From NCBI RefSeq assembly GCF_051014685.1, contig NC_135049.1:29901531-29965530 (forward strand): DNA of 64,000 nucleotides, in the 5' to 3' direction. Positions 47,831-59,440 of this stretch are shown here, piece after piece. Made by a program: the position numbers and the translations under genes. Numbering within the stretch: the stretch's first letter is position 1; every line of letters begins with the position of its first letter. The notes under the pieces are model-generated. The model had not been told where the DNA came from, searched no databases, and worked only from the letters and a program-made list of their open reading frames with translations. The DNA comes from Ptiloglossa arizonensis. Taxonomy: Eukaryota > Arthropoda > Insecta > Hymenoptera > Colletidae.

Positions 47831-49904
47831 GCGATCGTCGATATCTGGCTCTACGAGCGACGAGAATCCGCGAGCGGGAGATTCGAACGTTTCGCCTCAA
47901 AGATGAACGTCCCGTTTAATTGGAAAAAACGCGATCAACCGTGTCGCGTAATGCTCCGGCTCGGATCGACCGGTCGGCAATTAAATTAATTAATACCCTG
48001 TCGTTATCATCGTGAATCCCGCGTGAATTTCGCGAATCGGTGACTCCGTTGCGCGAGAGCCGCTGCACAGAAGAATGAACGCGTTCGCTTTGCGTTCGAG
48101 AGAGTAATTGGGACAGAGAGAGGGGAGTTTTCCTTTGTGTCGGGGGTGATCGTCGATTATTCTTCGAGAATCGAACGATCGAGAGAAATTACAACGCAAT
48201 AACGATTCCACGATCGGGACGGATAACTCGTAGGTCGCGTGGCACGGCTCGGTGTAGCCTAAGAGCATCGAACCGCGTCGATGCAAACAACCGAGTAACA
48301 AAAGTGAAAATAAAAACGAAGAGTGCCTTGGACGTTCATCGAATTTATTTTTGTTCGCCTCGCGTCACAGTTCGGCGAAGAAATAGATACCGTCCAGTCC
48401 CCGTTTCACGGCACGGGACACGTTATTTAAAATACACCTCGAGTATCGGGCACGGTTACGAGATTTATATTTATTTAAATATATTCGCGCTTCAATTCGG
48501 GGCATCGCGGGTGTTGTTTTATATTTAAAACACGAAACTCGAATATCGTTAAGGACAAATCGGTAGATTTTTCACGCGACGAGGTCGTCTCGTCTCTGCA
48601 TCCGACAACTCGTGATTCCGTGTACGCGAGTGCATCGAAAAACGTGCTTTCTCGATACGACGTCACGTTCGAGAAAATCCGGAGAAAAGGAGGCCAGAAG
48701 CGACGAAACGACGCCGCGACGCCCCCCTCCCCCCCTCAAGCTCCCCTTCTATCAGCCTGAATTTTCGCATCGCCGATCAAATCCACGAGCAACAAATAAT
48801 TCGTTTCGGGGCGAAATTTGTGCGCAAACGTCCCGCGTGTTATTTTTTCTTCTTTTACTATATTTATGACGTTGGCGGACTGTGTTTCTTCACAATATTG
48901 CCCGACGCGCATCCTTATTGCGGCCTGGTTGCAGTCCCGTTGCAGCCGCAACGGTTTGTTGTTTCGTCGTGCTTATCTTGTTCCCGTGCTCGTGGATCTC
49001 TCACGACTCCTGTTTGCACGGATATTCGATCCAGCTGGATACGTTTAACTCGTTTCGTTATCGAGAATGGAAACGGTCGATTTGTCCGTCGATTCGATAT
49101 TTCCCAGAAAGGTCGTAAATTAATCGGAAAGAAATTCTTCCACGATGTTTGTTCGTTCGTTCGTCCTCGAAAGTATCGAACAAGGAAACCTCCTCGTTCC
49201 TTTGGCCGCGATGACCAAACGGAGACTCACGTGCACGGTGAATCGAGTTTCACAGTCACGATCGGGACGATAGGATTCGATAGACGGAGCACCTCTGCGT
49301 TAGAATCGAACGAAACGAGAAACGTTCGCGAATCGCATCGATTCGCTCGAACGAAACTCGTGAAATTTTCTTATCGATCACCGGGAAAGAGAAAGCGCGC
49401 GCACGATTCGATTCGGGTCCTCTGTCCCGAAACTTCGACTGCCTCCAGACATTTTCGTTTCACCGGCCGACCCGCTATTATCCAAACCAACGATTTACGA
49501 GCCTCGAATGGTCTAGCCAGTCTTCGCTAATAAATGGTGTTCGTGCGGCCCAGAAGAGAAGGTGGAACCGCTTCGAGTTCGTCTCGCTCCGAAAATGATA
49601 CGTCGCTCGCATCGCGGGGTCCGCGCCGACTCTATTGGTCGCTCAAGGTCGCCCTCCCCACTCCAATGCACACCGACAGAGTGGGGATAGACACGTCGCG
49701 GTAGAGTGGGGGTAAGACTTCTATCGAGGCGTCTAAACTCGATTTTTTCTCCAGAAAACTATTCGACGTATCGACGTTGAACCTCGCAGACACGTTAATT
49801 CGTGTTTCGTCGAGATACAGGAATTTTTCCAAGCACGAATAATCGATTTCTCACGATTCGCGATTGAAAACGTTTCGGTAACTGGTCAAGACGCAGATAA
49901 ACAT
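47831..49904. other. non-coding stretch
   Basis: Unique DNA, with C-rich words near 48,722-48,750. A 236-codon + strand frame (48,820-49,530) has no splice signals or domain, and other frames overlap it. No gene is called. Confidence 0.45.
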
Positions 49905-50245
49905 TCAAACGTACAATTTTCGAGGCTTCGCACTGGCTAGACTCTTTAAGGGCAAAGTTCCAGTTCTCCGGGTTGCAGCTCGTGCAACTTGTGCAATTCA
50001 CGCCCGGTGAAAAGTAAGAAAGGAAAAAAGTTGAACGATGTAACGTTGCGATATAGAATTTTCGAGGCTCCGTTGGATTCTTTAAGGGCAAACTTCCAAC
50101 TGCGATTCGCGCTCGGATAGAAGTGGCGAAGGAAAAACTCGAGCCGTACAACGTCACAACGTACAACGTCGGGGGCTTCCAAGTATCCAGACTCTTCAAG
50201 GGCAAAGTTCCAGCCACAGTGTGGCCGATTTGCGCAAATACGTAT
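49905..50245. repeat. tandem repeat, ~120-137 bp unit, 3 copies
   Basis: TTTAAGGGCAAAGTTCCAG, with a diverged GGTGAAAAG and a GTAACGT/ACAACGT stretch, recurs three times at about 49,947, 50,081 and 50,195. Copies are clearly diverged. Confidence 0.75.
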
Positions 50246-50879
50246 TTCGGTGAAAAGCGACCGAGGAAACATTGGAGCCGTATAACCTTACCCATTCTTC
50301 GTCTCGTTCCGCTCGAACGAGAAGTACCTAATTGATAAAAAGTATTCGATTTCGTCCAATATTGTTCCATCGGGAAGAATACTCGAGAATGGAGCGGGGT
50401 CCGTTTTCACGTCACCCGAGACGATTTTCCCCTCGTTTCATCCCCGTGGCGAAGGGAAACCGGTCGATTCTACGTTTCTTTGAACCGAAATCGCATCTGC
50501 CGGTGGACACAGTGGGAACACCGCGCGAAAACCAGTCGGTTAGGATCAGCGCGAGAGGAGGAACAACGAGCGGGACGAAACGCCGGGCCCGAACCAAGGG
50601 AGAAGAAAACGAGGCGGGGTCTACCGGAGGAGAGTCCCTGTTTTCGAGGCCAGCAATCGGACGCGGAGAACAGAGTTTCGTTTCTGTTACGAGCCGCCTC
50701 GAGAGCCATTCGAGACGATTCGTGCCTCGAAGGACCGCTTCTCTCCGCTCCGCTCCGCTCCGCGTCGTTCCAGCCTCGAAACGGATCCGATTCTACGCTA
50801 TTTCGAGACACATCGCGGCGTTCTCGATCTCTTCCTCCTCGATCAAAGGGCGTCCCCGTTCCGTTTTTTCCGGCGATCA

Positions 50880-51105
50880 GAGTGAGTTTTATTTTCGAAT
50901 CGGAGGAACCCTACCATTCTCCGATACGCTGGAAGTGAGTTTTGTTTTTCCACGGGGCTTTGGAGGAGGTATTCGGGGTGCTTTTCCAACGGAATCTTAC
51001 GATTTTTCGTTACGCTGGAAGTGAGTTTTGTTGCTTTTCTTTGTTTTTCTTTTTTTTTCTCGTTTCGGGGCTTCGGAGGAGATCTTCGCGGTGCTTTTCC
51101 AACGA
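50880..51105. repeat. tandem repeat, ~75-90 bp unit, ~2.5 copies
   Basis: The phrase CGCTGGAAGTGAGTTTTGTT occurs at 50,929 and 51,013. GGGGCTTTGGAGGAG and GTGCTTTTCCAACG also repeat. A third partial copy starts near 50,880. The repeated GTGAGT belongs to the unit and is not read as a set of splice donors. Confidence 0.75.
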
Positions 51106-51827
51106 GAAACCGTAAGGATCTTCGAGGAGGGAATGGACGTTTCGTAGCGCGTCACTTCGAAAGAAATACATCGATTTGTTCTCGCGTTGCACGGAAACGG
51201 TCGATTCGCTGGAGTTTTTCGGCACACCCGGTGCGTGACTCGCGACGAGCTTTCCGTGGCAGCTGTCGGGTGCTACACATTTACGTTTGTAGAAGCGGAG
51301 TAAGAGGTTCGTTAAGGAGCCGGCTGTAATTTCTCTTCGTTTGGAATAGAATTGGCTACGGAGGAAGGTGAAACGCTCGTGGAGTTAACTTTGTCCGGTA
51401 CGGCGATTGTTTCGTGTTTAATTCGTAACCAGAATTACAGGCTGCGGACGTTCCCCGTAACTCTCTCGTCTTCTTCTTTTTTTTTTTCTTTTTTTTTTCT
51501 TCTCTTCCCGTTCGTCCCACCTCGCCTCCTCTGAAACGGGACGCGTGAAATTGAACACGGCAATTAAGCGATTATGCAACGCGACAGCGTCCTCGGGTTT
51601 CTACTTCCCGAGGATAAGAACCGACATTTTGTCCCGTACCGAGAGTATCTATCCATCGGTGGTCGAACGAGGAGGACCGCATCGGTGTTAAAACGCTAAT
51701 TAAACGTTACGCGACGGATTACCCAACAGCACCTCGATTGCAAACATTTTATTGCGCGTTTTCCCCCCTTTATCTTACTTTTTTCTTTTTTTTTTTCTTC
51801 TTCTTCGTACGTGGTGTAACTTCCCAG
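51106..51827. other. non-coding stretch ending in a strong acceptor
   Basis: Unique DNA with T-rich tracts at about 51,470-51,510 and 51,770-51,806. The second tract together with ACTTCCCAG forms the acceptor of the exon candidate that follows. Confidence 0.45.
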
Positions 51828-51925
51828 CCATTCGTGGCTGCGTAATTTGCAACGATTACTTGGCAATTTGAGGCAATTACGAGTTCAACTCGCGCAACAG
51901 CTGCGAGAGGAACAACGACATCGAG
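51828..51925 (+). CDS. candidate coiled-coil coding exon
   Basis: A T/C-rich tract (51,770-51,806) leads to TTCCCAG ending at 51,827. The next 98 bases are open in one frame until a GTACGA donor at 51,926 after CGAG; a stop codon lies just upstream of the acceptor in that frame. The frame gives 32 residues, with RNLQRLLGNLRQLRVQLAQQ in the middle and an acidic/basic tail. Leucines at 3, 6, 10, 13, 20 and 24 occupy heptad a/d positions, typical of a coiled coil and unlike the R/S/F-rich frames elsewhere. It needs two bases carried in and passes one base on, so it does not splice in phase to the exon at 14,395-14,460; further exons or another gene would be needed. The donor is weak at +4 to +6. 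I cannot name the protein. Confidence 0.35.
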
Positions 51926-51929
51926 GTAC

Positions 51930-54104
51930 GAAATCAAAACACGTGGAGGACGAACGTTGGGAAATTCTGCGGGGAATTTATAACCGAAAATTGCACTCTC
52001 GTGGTGGAGAACGAGACGGTTCTGTCGCTTTATAAACGTATACTTGATAAATACTCGCGTGTTTTCTAAATTCACACCTGTACGTAATTTTACAAAATTC
52101 GTTCAAGATCCTCTCACGTGTACACATCGTTTTCGTTGGTTAAATATTTTCTTTCGGAGTCGTAAAATATTCCAGGTATCTACTATAATCTGCTCGAACT
52201 TCTCGGGAGTATTGGAGAATAACGTTGATGCAATTCGAGAGAAAATTCTGTGAAATTGTCCTCGAGGCTGGAATAGAAGGTGAGAGTTTCTCGGTCACCC
52301 GGTACGTGGTCGCTACCGGTTCTCATAACTGTCGCGGACATAAATACTCAGGCGCGTGGATTCGTACACACGCGGTCGAGCAGGATTACCCCGACCTCGG
52401 CCGACTCAAAGGTTCATTGATAAAACGGTTTCGCCCTCGCCGAGTGGCCCGTAAGCGAGGCTAACCGTTGTCGCGAGGCTCCTTTTATCGAGGGGACGCG
52501 GTCACGGACGACGGAACGGTGCTCTCGAAAATTGAAAATCTACGTCTTCGCGGCGATAAGGGAACCGGTGTGTGGCCGTGTGCCAACAGAGCCAAAGATA
52601 CCGCCGTCCGATCCTACCGAAAACACCGAGCGGACGAGCGACCGGGTAGAGGTGAGGTGTGCACTCGCGCGCGGTTCGATGGACGAAACCACGCCATTGC
52701 GTCTTCTCGCGTGGAAGCGTTGTCGCATCGCTCGGTTTAAAATTAGCTACGTTGAATAATGCATCGTGGAACACGCATCGACCAATCGAGAGATTTCTTT
52801 CGCACCGGGGAAGATCGTTCGATCGGTTTTCGAACCGTCGAGCTCGCCCGTGATTTTTTCCCTTGAAAATGCTCGGAATTATTCCAACCGGTGAAATTTT
52901 CGAAAAATCCAAACAGGAGAGATCGAGAGTACGAATGGGGAAGAATTTCAGGGCTGGTAAATTTTGTTTCACCCCCGATTTTTAACGTTTCGTCGGAGAA
53001 ACGAACAGAGGGGTGTTCGTTTCGCGAATACGAACCCTTTGCGAGCGCACCGGTCGGGGTTCGCCATATTTTACCGTGTTCGGTTTTATTTTAATCCGCG
53101 CGATATCAAACGTACCAGTTTGTAATAAAAGCGCATCGCCTCGTGGATTCCCAAGCAAACTCCCCGCATCGGTCCCGCAACCGCGAGAGAAATACCTCGC
53201 GGTCGAGGGTGGAGATTTATACGCGAATACGTTCGGAACGTTTGACGCGCGCCGCGGGTAGTCGAGCGGAGAGGCGGCGCGCGTTGATAAATATTATAAA
53301 CGTTTCGCGGACGGTCTTCCGACCACCCTTGAAAACGAATCCCACGGACGTAAAAGTGGAATACGCGCGGGGAACGTTCAACGCGTTCGCAAACGCGCAC
53401 GGCATACTTATCGCGTTGTTTCGGTTGGCGGGGCCTGGTCTCTACCAGCGTACGGTGACATTTTTTTTAAAGATAATTCAGCTTCGAACGTAAACGGACG
53501 GTCGGTGAAAAATGGGGAGGGTATCATTTACCGGGGTAGAAATAAAAAGAAGGTAGCACGTTCGGCGAAAAGATATAAATTCGACTCGGGGAGACATTTT
53601 TTGTTTATACGAACGTGTCGTGGATGGAATTTCCTTCCATTTTCGCAAACTACCCTCCTCGAATTAGAATAATTCTTTTCGAGCGTTGATCTCCCCCCCG
53701 TGACGATAGACGAACGAAATCCATCAGCGGATCATAATTCCCGAACCGTTCCCTCTAATCCTCGTAATCCGGGCCCACCTCGTTAAATTAGGTTTAAGGA
53801 TTTCCCGTGGAAATCCCTACGCGGCGTTCACCGAACTGCCGGCCGATGCATTTTCATTAACGATCGTTTACGACGGCTACGCAACTCCTTCCCGTCCGTT
53901 TCTCTCACCTGTTTTGCGGCGAACGCGAGGCGCGAGCTCGTAAAATTAGATTACGCTCTTTTTCTCGCGCGGGACGATAAGGTTTCTGGCCGAACGCCAG
54001 AAAAGATGAGCTTCGAGACACCATAATCGCTCAGTGGACGATGGAGATTTCGATATCGAATTAAAACGGATAATTTATGGTCGAAAAGGGAAATTATATA
54101 TTTC
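51930..54104. other. non-coding stretch
   Basis: Unique DNA. Overlapping frames at 52.5-53.4 kb lie on both strands. A CCAG|GTATCT junction at 52,171 resembles a weak recursive splice site, but its pyrimidine tract is poor. No gene is called. Confidence 0.45.
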
Positions 54105-54390
54105 TTTTTTTTGTATATATTTTTCGAGACGAATTTTTTCTATTTCTTTTGTGTGTATTTTGTGAGAAATTTCTTCTATTTCTTTTGTGGATATTTTGAG
54201 AAAAATTTCTTTAATTTCTTTTGTGCATATTTTGAGAAAAATTTCTTCCATTTCTTTTGTATATATTTTGAGAGAAATTTCTTCTATTTCTTTTGCGTAT
54301 ATTTTGAAAGAAATTTCTTCCATTTCTTTTGTATATATTTCGAAAGAAGTTTCTTCTATTTTTACTACGTACATTTTGAGCACCACTAGC
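54105..54390. repeat. 36 bp minisatellite, ~7-8 copies
   Basis: The unit ATTTCTTTTGTRTATATTTT plus GAGARAAATTTCTTCT is 36 bp, i.e. 12 codons, so open frames persist on both strands through the whole array. They would encode KEMEEISLKIYT-like (minus) or FFYFFCVYFERN-like (plus) repeats. With no flanking signals and both strands open, simple repeat expansion is the better explanation. Confidence 0.9.
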
Positions 54391-54984
54391 GAACATCCTT
54401 TGTATCTCGAAGGTTAGTCTTCGGGACACCGTAATCGCGCCATAGTCGACTGGAACTTTTACATCCGGTTAAAAGGCCCGCGCAATTTACGAACGAACGG
54501 ACGAATTTCTCTCAGATCGTGAGCACCACTCGAAAGTATTCTTCTCCTCGCGATGGGTACAATGGAACCTCGATAGTTGCGCGAGAGCGAGTCTCGAGAA
54601 TCGTGCAATTACGGGGGTAGCCAAAGCGAGGAGTGCTCGATGTCTCGTATAATCTTCGAGATCTTACCAATAATCCGCTTTCATCCGCGTTGCGAAGACT
54701 TTTACGTTGAATTTTACTTGTTGCCGAGCGATCGCTTCTCAACTCGACACAATTCCACCAACGAGATTCGAAAGCTGCATTCGTCCTCGTTCACCGGTTA
54801 CACCGAACAAAGAGGAGAGCCCCAAAGTGTGTATATTTTGCTAGATCAGAGCGAACTTGCGAAGATCGCGATAAATCTCGGTAGAGCCTCCAGATCACGG
54901 TGGTTCGATAAATCTCGCTAGACCTTGTCGTTTTGCTACCACGCCGGTGCTTGTAAATACAATTTGCCACAATTCGACACGAAT
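54391..54984. other. non-coding stretch
   Basis: Unique DNA; two frames on opposite strands overlap. A minus-strand GTAAGATC donor-like site at about 54,662-54,669 has no partner. Confidence 0.45.
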
Positions 54985-55790
54985 GTACAGGGTGATTCTC
55001 GCGTCGTGGCTTTCGAGTTGTCAAAGGTGTTAATTTTCCCCCCGTAGACGTGGAAACTTCTTCGAATATTCGAGAAACCTTCCTCGATGATCCTTCTAGT
55101 TTTAACGCCATAGCTTTCGATCTATCACGGAGTGCCGATTCTCTGTTGGAAAAATAAATGGACATTTTGAAAATGTTCGAGAAACAGTCGAAATTTCCTA
55201 CAAGTAGATATTGATACACAGGATGGTTCTATCGTCATAATTTAAAATGTACAAGGGGTACTAATTCACCCCTGTAAAAATAACCAGAGTCAAGTAGAAT
55301 ACCAGAGGGTGCTAATCTACCCTTAAAAACAGGCGGAATGGCTTGGAGTACACGAAACACCATCGATCGTCGCTCTTCGTCATCCACTAATTACTCTCCA
55401 AAAATAAATATCAATGTACAAAATGGTTCCACTCCGTAACATTCGTTCTATCAAAGGGTGCTAATCTACCCTTAAAAATATACGAAATTACTTAGAATGC
55501 GGGAAACACTTTCATCGATCATTGCTTTTTGTCATCCACTAATTACTCTCCAAAAATAAATATCAATATACAAAATGGTTCCACTCCGTAACATTCGCTC
55601 TACCAGAGGGTGCTAATCTGCCCTTAAAAATACACGAAATTACTTGGAATGCGCGAAACACATCGATCATTGCTCTTCATCATCCACTAATTACTCTCAA
55701 AAAAAATAACTATCAACATACAAAATGGTTGCACTCCCCAAGATTCGGTTTACGAAAGGTTGCTAATTCGTCCTCGGAAATAAACGGAAC
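54985..55790. repeat. tandem repeat, ~150 bp unit, ~5 copies
   Basis: The phrases GGGTGCTAATCTACCCTTAA, CATCCACTAATTACTCTCCA and ATACAAAATGGTTCCACTCC recur with a spacing of about 150 bases (GTGCTAATCT near 55,309, 55,457 and 55,609, and a variant near 55,760). Diverged copies extend upstream to about 54,985. Confidence 0.9.
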
Positions 55791-57499
55791 CACTCGGAAT
55801 CCTCTGGAAGGCTCGGTCGAGGTTCGTCCTTTATCCTCGACCGATTTGTCGGGTAAAAACGGTTGTTTACCGCCACGGGTCCGAGAGAGAAGGGGTTCGG
55901 TACGGAGGGGGCTGTTTGCGGGTTGGTTTTTGTCGCCTCGAGCGGATAACGTCCGCGTTCCGGTTGGCGATAGATCGATCCGTCGACGGCCTCGCCGGTA
56001 AACACGAAGAAAAATGTCCTTCCATCTCGAACGAGTTTCGCGGACGTTCGCCGGGTAGGACGGTGCAGAAATAACACCGGCTATTCCCGTTACGGGGTGG
56101 CTGTGGATTCGCGAAGAAGAGAGAAGGGAACGGAGTCGCGCTCCTGTGCCACGACTCGGCTCGCGACTCGACGTCGCTTGGAGTTCTGCCAAATTGAGTT
56201 CTCCAGCGACCCCGGCCCCGAGAACGACCAACAGAGAGAGAGAGAGAGAGAGAGCACCAATGTACAAACGGACGAACGTCTACGTGCCTCTGTGTACGAT
56301 ACCGCCGGTCGCGGGTCATTAAGATCGCGATAATTAAGGTTATCGGCTGCGACGGGTTATTCACTCCGCGGCTGCCTTTCAACTCCGTCGTTTGACTTTT
56401 CACGAGCGAACGGGACTCGAATCTCCCGTTCCCTCGAACACGGGGAACTCTGTGTTTCGAACGAGGGGTAGGGACAGGGGGTAGGGATACCGTTTCGAAC
56501 GACGCCGGTGAAAGTTCCGAGGTGTTTCGAATTAGTTCGCGTCAGTTCGAAATTCAGTTCCGCGGTAACGGAGGAGAGATCGCACGGACGCGACCCGAAC
56601 GAAAAACTGATACCCACGGTTCCACGACGTTAGATACCGCGGGAAATTATTCAGCGAGGGAACTGCATCGATCTACCAATTAACGAGGAATTTATAACGG
56701 AGATAGGAAAGAGCACGATAACGGGGTAGAGAAACTTTTTCGCTCGGACGTGTATTTCAACGTCTGTTGTAAGTAATCGTTGCATGTGCGTTACGGTTCG
56801 TGTTTTGTATTGTTATTTCTTGCAACGGAAAAATACTTGTACGAAGAATTGCACGGACACGGAAGAGTACGGGACTGGTGTAGAGTTTTCCGTTCGTACG
56901 TTTCGAGGAAAATATTTTTCTATCGTTAGCTTCGACGCTGTTGCAAATTTTTGTTCTCGAGCAAAGTCGATCGAAAGATGCGGTCGTCTCGATTGGTCGG
57001 AAATATTTTCGGAAGACGTCGCGAGGATCGATCTTCCCTGGGGGTCCTGGCGAACGTATCCGCGTCACGGTGAAAATAATTGTGGGAACATGTGGCAGAT
57101 AGCGCAAGTTTTCGGTTCGGGACCGGCAGCTGCGCGCGTTTGTCTTTCGTGGCTGTCCCACGAAGGGACGCGTTTCGGTTTTTATCTCCCTCGTCGACGT
57201 CGCTACGTAACATCTGGCACGGACGTGCACCAATTTCGAACTTTCCCGCCGGAGCGTCTCCTTTCACCGTGATATTGTTTTCCAGCCTGGACACGCTTCC
57301 AGATTTTTATTCGGGGTCCCGTCGCGATACGGTCACTGTGAATCGGGAACGCTCGCAACTTCCCCGACATGGTCCAATAAATCTCAAAGCGGATAAACGT
57401 CAGACTCCGGCTTACGTCGAAGATTTCAAATTTCAAATTATTTTCGAACCACCGAATGCCAAACGAATCGAATACCGTGAGAGTTCCTCGGCAGCGGGG
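55791..57499. other. non-coding stretch with (AG)n
   Basis: Unique CpG-rich DNA. An (AG)11 microsatellite lies at 56,233-56,254. Overlapping frames on both strands between 55.7 and 57.5 kb carry no splice signals. No gene is called. Confidence 0.5.
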
Positions 57500-58060
57500 A
57501 GATCGAGGTCGTTCACCCTTGACGCATACTCGGGTCTTTCTCGACCCATCGCGCTCTCAAAATAAATCTCCTTTAACCAGATTACAATGGATAGAATTGC
57601 TTTTGTATTTATTAGAATTCCGCGCAATCGATTTAAAATTTCCATTGGAAAGAATGTGTTCGTTAACCCTGATGCATACTCGGGTCTTTCTCGACCCATA
57701 GCGCTCTCACAATAAGTCTCCTTTAACTAGATTACAGTAGATACAATTGCTTTTGTATTTATTAGAGTTCCGTGCAATCGATTTAAAATTTCCATTGAAG
57801 AGACTGTGTTCGTTAACCCTGATGCATACTCGGGTCTTTCTCGACCCATTACGCTCTCACAATAAGTCTCCTTTAACAAGATTACGATAAATACAACTGC
57901 TTCTGTATTTATTAGAGTTCCGTGCAATCGATATAAAATTTCCATTGGAGAGACCGTGTCGTTAACCTTGATCCGTACTCGGGTCTCTCTCGACCCATCG
58001 CGCTCTCGCAATACATCTTCGACAAGAGCGATCGCAACTGGATACAACTGTTTCCGTATA
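57500..58060. repeat. 150 bp tandem repeat, ~4 copies
   Basis: GCATACTCGGGTCTTTCTCG recurs at about 57,524, 57,674 and 57,824, with a diverged copy near 57,974, a 150-base period. Because 150 is divisible by three, one minus-strand frame stays open across nearly the whole array. It gives a 50-residue repeat containing MGRERPEYASGLTNT, broken by one TAG at 57,727-57,729. There is no acceptor, donor or known domain, so I treat it as a repeat rather than a gene. Confidence 0.9.
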
Positions 58061-58599
58061 TATTTAGTGTTCCGTACAATCGAAATATTTGCAATTCAAA
58101 GACCACGGGCACGTACAGCCGAGCGTACGAATGCTCCAAGGTCAAGAGACATTACGAATGTCGAAAGTGGTCCAATTTCGGCAACCTTGCCCCACTGTGT
58201 TCCTCGTCCCTGGGGAATCGCACGTATTTCGAACGTTAGCGTTCGCGTAGCTTCGTCGAGCGACGCGCCGAGCTCGAGGAATCGGGCACGATACACCGAG
58301 GCCACTTTGGAAAATATCCGAGGTTCGTCCGCGATATCGTAATGGAATATTTATAAGAGGACGCGTCTCCTTCGTCTTTGATAGCGACCCTAGAGGGAGA
58401 GACTCCTACCCGCACAAAGAAACGCAACCGAACAAAGCTCTCGGGCGCCCGACGCAAAAATGTCGAGTGCCGGGGCATGAATATTATTCAAACGAGGATT
58501 TCATTGAAGCGACGAAAGAGGGGAATTTCTATCGTCGCCGAGTCTAAACCGACAATTTGTACACTCGCCGCGCGAGTACATCCTCTCTCTCGCGACTAC

Positions 58600-58760
58600 C
58601 AACACGCCCTTTTTGTCTCTCGTGCACGCTCGTTCCGTTCCGTTCCGTCACGCCACGTGCACGCCATAAGCGTACCTTATTAGCCTAGCCAGCCGGCGCG
58701 CATGCGCGATGAGTCCTCCCGGCACCCGAGACAGCCAATCGGAAGCCTCGCCGCCGAGGA
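58600..58760. promoter_or_regulatory. possible CpG promoter with NRF1/Ewg palindrome
   Basis: The perfect palindrome CGCGCATGCGCG at 58,697-58,708 contains the NRF1/Ewg core GCGCATGCGC. A CACGTG E-box lies at about 58,655, a GTTCC run at about 58,630-58,648, and a CCAAT box at about 58,735. This clustering is typical of bidirectional CpG promoters. No downstream exon could be identified on either strand. Confidence 0.35.
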
Positions 58761-58934
58761 TGAATTATTCAAACTTCGGCCAAAGCCGTGCCGAATACGA
58801 CACGGGAAGAAAAACGGAAAACCGGGATCGCGCGAAATTGGGCCGTGACAAAGAAGTTTACGGAATCGGAAAACTACAGGGAGTTGGATTCCTAGATGTA
58901 CGAAACATTGGGAAATACGAGCCGCGACCGGTTA

Positions 58935-59440
58935 GTATTGCTCGGAGATTTGAATGCCACGTATCGAAGGTCAGCTGGGAAATCTATTTTAAATTGGAGC
59001 AGGTGCTCGATTTTCCAAAGAATCTCTCTGGGTGTTGAGCGATCTAGAAAGTACGGATATCTGTGATCGATGGGGCAGAATTTAACAGCGTATGGATAAT
59101 TTCGAAAATTCTAAAAATATTGAAAAATATATTTGCTACGACGAGTTAAGATTACCTGGGGATTTGAATGCCTAGTATCGAAGGTCAGGTGGGAATTCTA
59201 TTTTAAATTGGAGCAGGTGCTCGATTTTCTCAAGAATCTCTCTGGATGTTGAACGATCTAGAAAGTACGGTAATCTATAGTAGATGGGACAGAATTTGAC
59301 AAGGTAGGGATAATTTAGAGAATTTGAAAAATATTGGAACATATATTTACCAAGACGAGTTAAGTTTACCTGGGGATTTGAATGCCTAGTATCGAAGGTC
59401 AGGTGAGAATCCTATTTTAAATTAGAATAGGTTCTCAATC
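58935..59440. repeat. tandem repeat, ~214 bp unit, 2.5 copies
   Basis: GGGGATTTGAATGCC, CGAAGGTCAGGTGGGAAT and TTGGAGCAGGTGCTCGATTT recur with GATTTGAATGCC at 58,947, 59,161 and 59,375. Within each unit AGCAGGTGCTC is a near-palindrome. Confidence 0.85.

Noticed and set aside
50880..51040. Series of GTGAGT donors
   Set aside because: They recur because they are part of a tandem repeat unit, not because of splicing.
52145..52178. Recursive splice site or exon start at CCAG|GTATCT
   Set aside because: The pyrimidine tract is poor, and the downstream frame ends soon without a donor.
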